From Patulibacter sp040675535 (lineage in GTDB: Bacteria > Actinomycetota > Thermoleophilia > Solirubrobacterales > Solirubrobacteraceae): a stretch of 27,292 nucleotides of DNA. Position 1 is the stretch's first letter. Each line of letters opens with the position of its first letter. This document shows, piece by piece, positions 24,696 through 27,292 of this stretch. The stretch lies in contig NZ_JBFAPC010000075.1 of the NCBI RefSeq assembly GCF_040675535.1, positions 1 to 27,292 on the forward strand. The letters are read 5' to 3'. The position numbers and the translations under genes are program-made. The notes under the pieces are model-generated. The model saw only the letters and a program-made list of their open reading frames with translations. It was not told the origin of the DNA and did not search any database.

Positions 24696-24911
24696 TCAGG
24701 AGTCCTTGCCGCCGCGGAAGAGGCTCCACAGGACCCAGGCGGCGGCGACGATCGCGGCGCCGACCAGCACGATCCACAGCAGGGTGATGATGGCGCCGAC
24801 GATCTTGCCGATCACCCACACCACCGCCACCACGGCGATGATGAGGCCGATGATCTTGGCGGCGTCGAACGCGGTCAGACCACCGGTCTCCGAACCTCCA
24901 CGAGTGCTCAT
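24696..24911 (-). CDS. Small two-helix membrane protein, unknown function
   Basis: 71 residues from the ATG at 24911, fixed by TACGCT 6 nt upstream. A Ser/Thr/Gly-rich N-terminus (MSTRGGSETGGLTAFDAAK) leads into two closely spaced hydrophobic segments: IIGLIIAVVAVVWVIGKIV and ITLLWIVLVGAAIVAAAW. The C-terminus is LFRGGKDS. This resembles the many uncharacterised small membrane proteins of actinobacteria with a hairpin topology. It is divergent from the DtxR-type regulator; the 70-bp gap holds both promoters, so shared regulation by that factor is possible. No known family assigned. Confidence 0.7.
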   Translation of the reverse strand: MSTRGGSETGGLTAFDAAKIIGLIIAVVAVVWVIGKIVGAIITLLWIVLVGAAIVAAAWVLWSLFRGGKDS

Positions 24912-24917
24912 CCGCCA

Positions 24918-24923
24918 AGCGTA
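24918..24923 (-). promoter_or_regulatory. -10 hexamer of the small membrane protein gene
   Basis: TACGCT (minus strand) ends 6 nt before the ATG at 24911. Leaderless arrangement. Confidence 0.55.
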
Positions 24924-24969
24924 CTCCTGCAGGCGCCTCGGCTCGACCGGTTCGTGTCCCGCGCGGGGG

Positions 24970-24975
24970 TACCAT
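24970..24975 (+). promoter_or_regulatory. -10 hexamer of the DtxR-family gene
   Basis: TACCAT ends 6 nt before the ATG at 24982. No DtxR/IdeR-type 19-bp operator consensus was found in the 24912-24981 gap. Confidence 0.5.
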
Positions 24976-24981
24976 GGCGAC

Positions 24982-25692
24982 ATGGGCCATCCGACCGCCG
25001 GTGAAGAGGAATACCTCGAGACGCTCTACTGGCTGCACGAGGTCCAGCTGCCGCTGACCGCCGCGAACGTCTCGCGGGCCATGATGCTGTCCGCTCCGAC
25101 GGTCCACGAGATGGTCAAGCGCCTCGAGGCCGACGGGCTGATCAGCCGCGACGAGCGCAAGCGGATCTCGTTCACCGAGCGGGGTCTCGGCGTCGCCGAG
25201 CGCGTCGTCAGCCGGCACCGGCTCGTCGAGCGCTTCCTCACCGACGTGCTCAACATCCCGTGGCACGAGGTCCACGAGGAGGCCGAGCGCATGGAGCACG
25301 CGATGAGCCCCATGATCGAGGCCGGCATGCGGGCCGCGATCGGCGACGCGACCACCTGCCCGCACGGCCACCCGATCGCCGTCGGCCAGCGCGTCCCGGG
25401 CGCCCCGCTCGCCGACGTCGAGATCGGCGCGACGCTCAAGGTGCTGCGCTTCGAGAACGAGGCCGAGCAGGTCCTGCACTACCTCTACGGCGCGGGCATC
25501 CAGCCGGGCCTCGAGGGCACGCTGACCGAGCGCGGCGACGAGCACGTCGCCTTCGAGGACGCCGACGGCGTCACGCACACGCTGACGATCAGCGCCGCGG
25601 AGACCGTCTCGGTCTCCGCGGATCCGTCGCCGCCGGAGCGCGTCGGCCTGCCGGCGGCGGTCGTGCTGGACCAGGCGGCCTTCGGGCGGTAG
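24982..25692 (+). CDS. DtxR/MntR-family metal-dependent transcriptional regulator
   Basis: 236 residues. N-terminal winged HTH (about 5-65): EEEYLETLYWL, then the recognition region SRAMMLSAPTVHEMVKRLEADGLI and a basic wing ERKRISFTERG. The dimerisation/metal domain (65-140) has WHEVHEEAERMEHAMS, which aligns with the DtxR HxxxE plus EH metal-ligand pattern, and CPHGHPI in place of the usual CPHGNPI. The C-terminal third (150-225) looks like the SH3/FeoA-like domain (LADVEIGATLKVLRF and so on), so it is the long DtxR/IdeR type and not short MntR. It would sense Fe2+ or Mn2+ and repress uptake genes when metal is plentiful. Which metal cannot be told from the sequence alone. Leaderless start at 24982. 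Confidence 0.88.
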   Translation: MGHPTAGEEEYLETLYWLHEVQLPLTAANVSRAMMLSAPTVHEMVKRLEADGLISRDERKRISFTERGLGVAERVVSRHRLVERFLTDVLNIPWHEVHEEAERMEHAMSPMIEAGMRAAIGDATTCPHGHPIAVGQRVPGAPLADVEIGATLKVLRFENEAEQVLHYLYGAGIQPGLEGTLTERGDEHVAFEDADGVTHTLTISAAETVSVSADPSPPERVGLPAAVVLDQAAFGR

Positions 25693-25746
25693 GACGACGC
25701 GGGGCCGTCGAGGTCCCGCCCCGACGCCGGCCGCCCACCGGCTCGT

Positions 25747-25762
25747 CCGGCGGGTCCGCCGG
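25747..25762. terminator. Small hairpin between convergent DtxR and DoxX genes
   Basis: CCGGCGG/CCGCCGG 7-bp stem with a 2-bp centre, located between the stops at 25692 and 25820. Weak candidate for a bidirectional terminator. Confidence 0.35.
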
Positions 25763-25819
25763 TCGTCGTGGCCGCAGGACGACCGCCGGTGGAGACCGCC
25801 CGGCGCGTGGCCCGGCCGC

Positions 25820-26236
25820 CTACCAGCGCCCGAAGAGCGGGCCGGTGATGCCGGCCGGGATGTCCTGGGTCTGGTTGACGAGGTAGAAGAGGACGAGCAG
25901 CCCGCCGATCAGGGCGAGGTTCTTGTTGAAGTTGATCTGGTCGCCCTGCCTGGCCTGCGGGTCGGACTCCTTCCAGAACGCGTGCATCATGAAGGAGACG
26001 GGCACGAGCGTCAGCGCGATCAGCAGCGCGGCGAGGTCGGTCCAGACGCCGAGCACGAGGCCCAGCCCGCCGAGCGCGAAGACGACGCCGGAGGCGATCA
26101 CCCCGGCCTCGGCGGCGGGTACGCCCTTGGACTGCGCGTACTGGGCCATGGCCTTGCTCTGGGTCAGGTGACCGATGGCGGAGAGGAGGAAGACGGCGGC
26201 CAGCAGGATGCGGCCGACGAGGAAGACGATGTCCAT
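25820..26236 (-). CDS. DoxX-family integral membrane protein
   Basis: 138 residues from the ATG at 26236; AAGGA ends 6 nt upstream on the minus strand and excludes the longer frame to 26287. Four hydrophobic helices: DIVFLVGRILLAAVFLLSAI at the N-terminus, a helix at about 40-60 (GVIASGVVFALGGLGLVLGV), LAALLIALTLVPVSFMMHAFW, and LALIGGLLVLFYLV near the end. The RILLAAVFLLSAIGHL and FxK-NLALIGG elements are characteristic of DoxX/YphA-type proteins. Relatives are tied to thiosulfate:quinone oxidoreductase, or, with SodA and SseA in mycobacteria, to redox homeostasis. No such partner is visible here, so the role is open. Confidence 0.85.
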   Translation of the reverse strand: MDIVFLVGRILLAAVFLLSAIGHLTQSKAMAQYAQSKGVPAAEAGVIASGVVFALGGLGLVLGVWTDLAALLIALTLVPVSFMMHAFWKESDPQARQGDQINFNKNLALIGGLLVLFYLVNQTQDIPAGITGPLFGRW

Positions 26237-26242
26237 GGTGGG

Positions 26243-26267
26243 TCCTTGTTCGTTGCCGTGGAAACTA
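26243..26267 (-). promoter_or_regulatory. doxX promoter hexamer and RBS
   Basis: On the minus strand TAGTTT (26267-26262) is a -10-like hexamer and AAGGA (26247-26243) the RBS. A TTGAGT at 26291-26286, 18 bp upstream, could be the -35 and lies inside the large hairpin at 26283-26316. Confidence 0.45.
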
Positions 26268-26282
26268 CCTGGAGGACACCGT

Positions 26283-26316
26283 AGCACTCAAGCGGACCAG
26301 GGTCCGATTGAGTGCT
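26283..26316. terminator. 16-bp inverted repeat downstream of the last gene; terminator or doxX operator
   Basis: Arms AGCACTCAAGCGGACC and GGTCCGATTGAGTGCT pair over 16 bp with one mismatch and a 2-bp centre. On the minus strand the element begins 9 nt after the stop codon of the 26326 gene, which suits an intrinsic terminator, although no T-run follows. It also covers the likely -35 of doxX. The outer AGCACTC/GAGTGCT halves equal the core of CIRCE half-sites, but the spacing is 20 instead of 9. Confidence 0.6.
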
Positions 26317-26325
26317 CGATCGCGC

Positions 26326-27210
26326 CTACGGCTGCGGCCGGGCGGGCTCGCGCGGGCCCCGCAGCTCCAGCAGCTCGCGGTTCCCGGCGGTGTCGGGCAG
26401 CTCCTCGTAGTCGAGGACGCGCTGGACGAGCTCGGAGCGGAACGGCACGCCGCCCGGCTGCGTCCGCCCCTGGGAGACGTGGCGGTACTCGACCGCGGCG
26501 TAGGTCTCCGCGTCGACGTAGAGCTCGGTCCGGTCCTCGATCCCGGGGATCGGCGCGCCGTCCGCGGGATCCCGGACCACCAGGCGGTACGTGCGGCGGC
26601 CGTCGATCGTCCGCTCGCCGTCGAGCCGGACGTCGGCGGCCCCTCGGCGGGCCTCCTGGAGCAGGTCGTGCGCGCGGAAGACGAGCCGCGGGACCTCGCC
26701 GGCACCGCGCTCCGTGGTGGTGCGCCCGGTCCGCGGGTCGTACTGTCGCTGCGTGATCGTCTCCTGGCCGGGGCGGGGGTAGGCGGTCGTCTCCTCGAGG
26801 CCGGGCGGCGCGCTGCCGGGGCCGGAGGCGTCGGACGACCGGAGCCGCACCGAGCGGACGTCGAGCGGGTCGCCGTCGCCGGTCACGCGGACCCAGCCCT
26901 GCTCGTCGTTGCTGAAGGAGGAATCCCCCTGGGTGGCGCTCCAGGACCGCCCCTCGATCCGTGAGCGGATGGCCACGATCGCGTCCGTCGGCGGGGCGGT
27001 CGCGGCGGCCGCGCGGTCGACGATCTGGGCGAGCGCAGGGGAACCGGAGGGGACGAGCAGGAGGGCGCCGGCCAGCGCGGTTCCGAGGACGGGGACGGGG
27101 AGCGCGGCCCAGCGGCGGCGGGTGGCCGTCCGGCCGCGGCGGGACAGCGCACGACGGACGGCGGCCCGGTCCGGCCGCGGCGCCGCGGCCGCGGCGGGGG
27201 GGTGGGGGGC
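26326..27210 (-). CDS. Membrane-anchored LolA/MucB-like protein (5' partial, runs into contig end)
   Basis: The frame stays open from the stop at 26326 through to the window end; biological sequence probably stops near 27190-27210, so the true start is missing. A GTG at 26976 would give 216 residues, but the upstream frame encodes a convincing N-terminal region: RRALSRRGRTATRRRW, then a membrane helix ALPVPVLGTALAGALLLVP, then ALAQIVDRAAAATAP. The outer domain has SRIEGRSWSATQG, a Tyr-rich ETTAYPRPG segment, DGRRTYRLVVRDP, TELYVDAETYAAVEYRH and a final FRSELVQRVLDYEELPD. This beta-strand pattern recalls LolA/MucB-like and CU044_5270-type proteins, often encoded beside ECF sigma factors. No sigma gene is visible because the contig ends. 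Family call is tentative. Confidence 0.6.
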   Translation of the reverse strand, partial: APHPPAAAAAPRPDRAAVRRALSRRGRTATRRRWAALPVPVLGTALAGALLLVPSGSPALAQIVDRAAAATAPPTDAIVAIRSRIEGRSWSATQGDSSFSNDEQGWVRVTGDGDPLDVRSVRLRSSDASGPGSAPPGLEETTAYPRPGQETITQRQYDPRTGRTTTERGAGEVPRLVFRAHDLLQEARRGAADVRLDGERTIDGRRTYRLVVRDPADGAPIPGIEDRTELYVDAETYAAVEYRHVSQGRTQPGGVPFRSELVQRVLDYEELPDTAGNRELLELRGPREPARPQP

Positions 27211-27211
27211 G

Positions 27212-27292
27212 CGATCGGGAGAGCGTCGGGGTGGGGAAGAGTGTTTTAAGTCCGGTGTATATATCGGTGGTGGGCGGATGAATAAAAAAGGG
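27212..27292. other. Degraded Illumina adapter and poly-A at the contig end (not biological)
   Basis: From memory of the standard TruSeq universal (P5-side) adapter, bases 27212-27244 match its reverse complement at 27 of 33 positions without gaps (GAGAGCGTC and GAAGAGTGT are intact). Bases 27259-27283 match the next part at about 18 of 25 (TCGGTGGT intact), and a run of A follows, as after adapter read-through. Several of the errors are changes to G, and 27193-27210 is almost all G. Base composition shifts abruptly from the adjoining coding sequence. Confidence 0.88.

Noticed and set aside
26283..26316. CIRCE element for HrcA
   Set aside because: The half-sites match 7 of 9 bases but the spacer is 20 instead of 9, pairing continues through the spacer, and no chaperone gene is near.

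Overview
The window is about 27.3 kb of very GC-rich DNA (strong G/C preference at third codon positions) carrying ordinary bacterial chromosomal genes. GC content, start-codon use (ATG and GTG), actinobacterial gene families (biotin carboxylase-BCCP fusion, carboxyltransferase beta subunit, STAND ATPase, DtxR regulator) and an Arg-rich C-terminal beta domain common in secreted proteins of Thermoleophilia point to an actinobacterium, most likely of the Solirubrobacterales/Thermoleophilia type. The genus cannot be fixed from this sequence. There is no tRNA, rRNA, CRISPR array, insertion sequence, integrase or prophage that I can see. The last ~81 bases are not biological: they match a degraded Illumina adapter followed by poly-A, so the right edge is a contig end.

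Layout. 1-2.8 kb: the C-terminal part of a polytopic GT-C type glycosyltransferase, then two tandem minus-strand paralogs coding for secreted, membrane-anchored proteins of unknown function. 2.9-4.5 kb: the carboxyltransferase subunit of an acyl-CoA (propionyl-CoA type) carboxylase. 4.7-7.7 kb: two secreted proteins, a beta-propeller-like protein and an FN3-SGNH hydrolase. 7.9-10.5 kb: metY-metX. 10.6-10.8 kb: a small orphan gene resembling acyl-CoA carboxylase epsilon subunits. 10.9-11.8 kb: a PHP-domain phosphoesterase, divergent from cysH-cysD-cysN (12.1-15.1 kb). 15.2-15.5 kb: a small lipoprotein. 15.8-17.6 kb: the biotin carboxylase/BCCP subunit. 17.8-20.6 kb (minus): a STAND-type ATPase with a probable C-terminal HTH, and a single-pass membrane protein of unknown function. 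20.7-21.7 kb: a VOC ring-cleaving dioxygenase of the MhqO type behind a MarR-like operator. 21.7-24.5 kb (minus): pyruvate kinase and a divergent GpsA. 24.7-25.7 kb: a tiny two-helix membrane protein divergent from a DtxR/MntR regulator. 25.8-27.2 kb (minus): a DoxX-family protein and a truncated membrane-anchored LolA/MucB-like protein.

Two functional themes link genes. Sulfur: CysD/CysN make APS, the 4Fe-4S type CysH reduces APS directly to sulfite (so no CysC is needed), and MetX/MetY turn homoserine plus sulfide into homocysteine. Sulfite reductase is not in the window. Acyl-CoA carboxylation: the alpha (biotin carboxylase-BCCP), beta (carboxyltransferase) and possibly epsilon subunits lie in three separate places within 15 kb instead of one operon.

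The strongest sequence-level regularity is regulatory. At least ten genes have a TAnnnT -10 hexamer ending only 6-10 nt before the start codon, with no room for a Shine-Dalgarno site, which implies widespread leaderless transcription and fixes several start codons. Genes with a real leader (4674 gene, metY, cysH, the dioxygenase, doxX) instead carry a -10-like hexamer further upstream and a visible purine-rich RBS. No clearly novel multi-gene system is evident. The most unusual items are the dyad-rich promoter regions, the tandem secreted paralogs and the STAND ATPase. No stretch longer than 300 bases lacks a gene; the largest gaps (11826-12094 and 15510-15785) hold divergent promoters.
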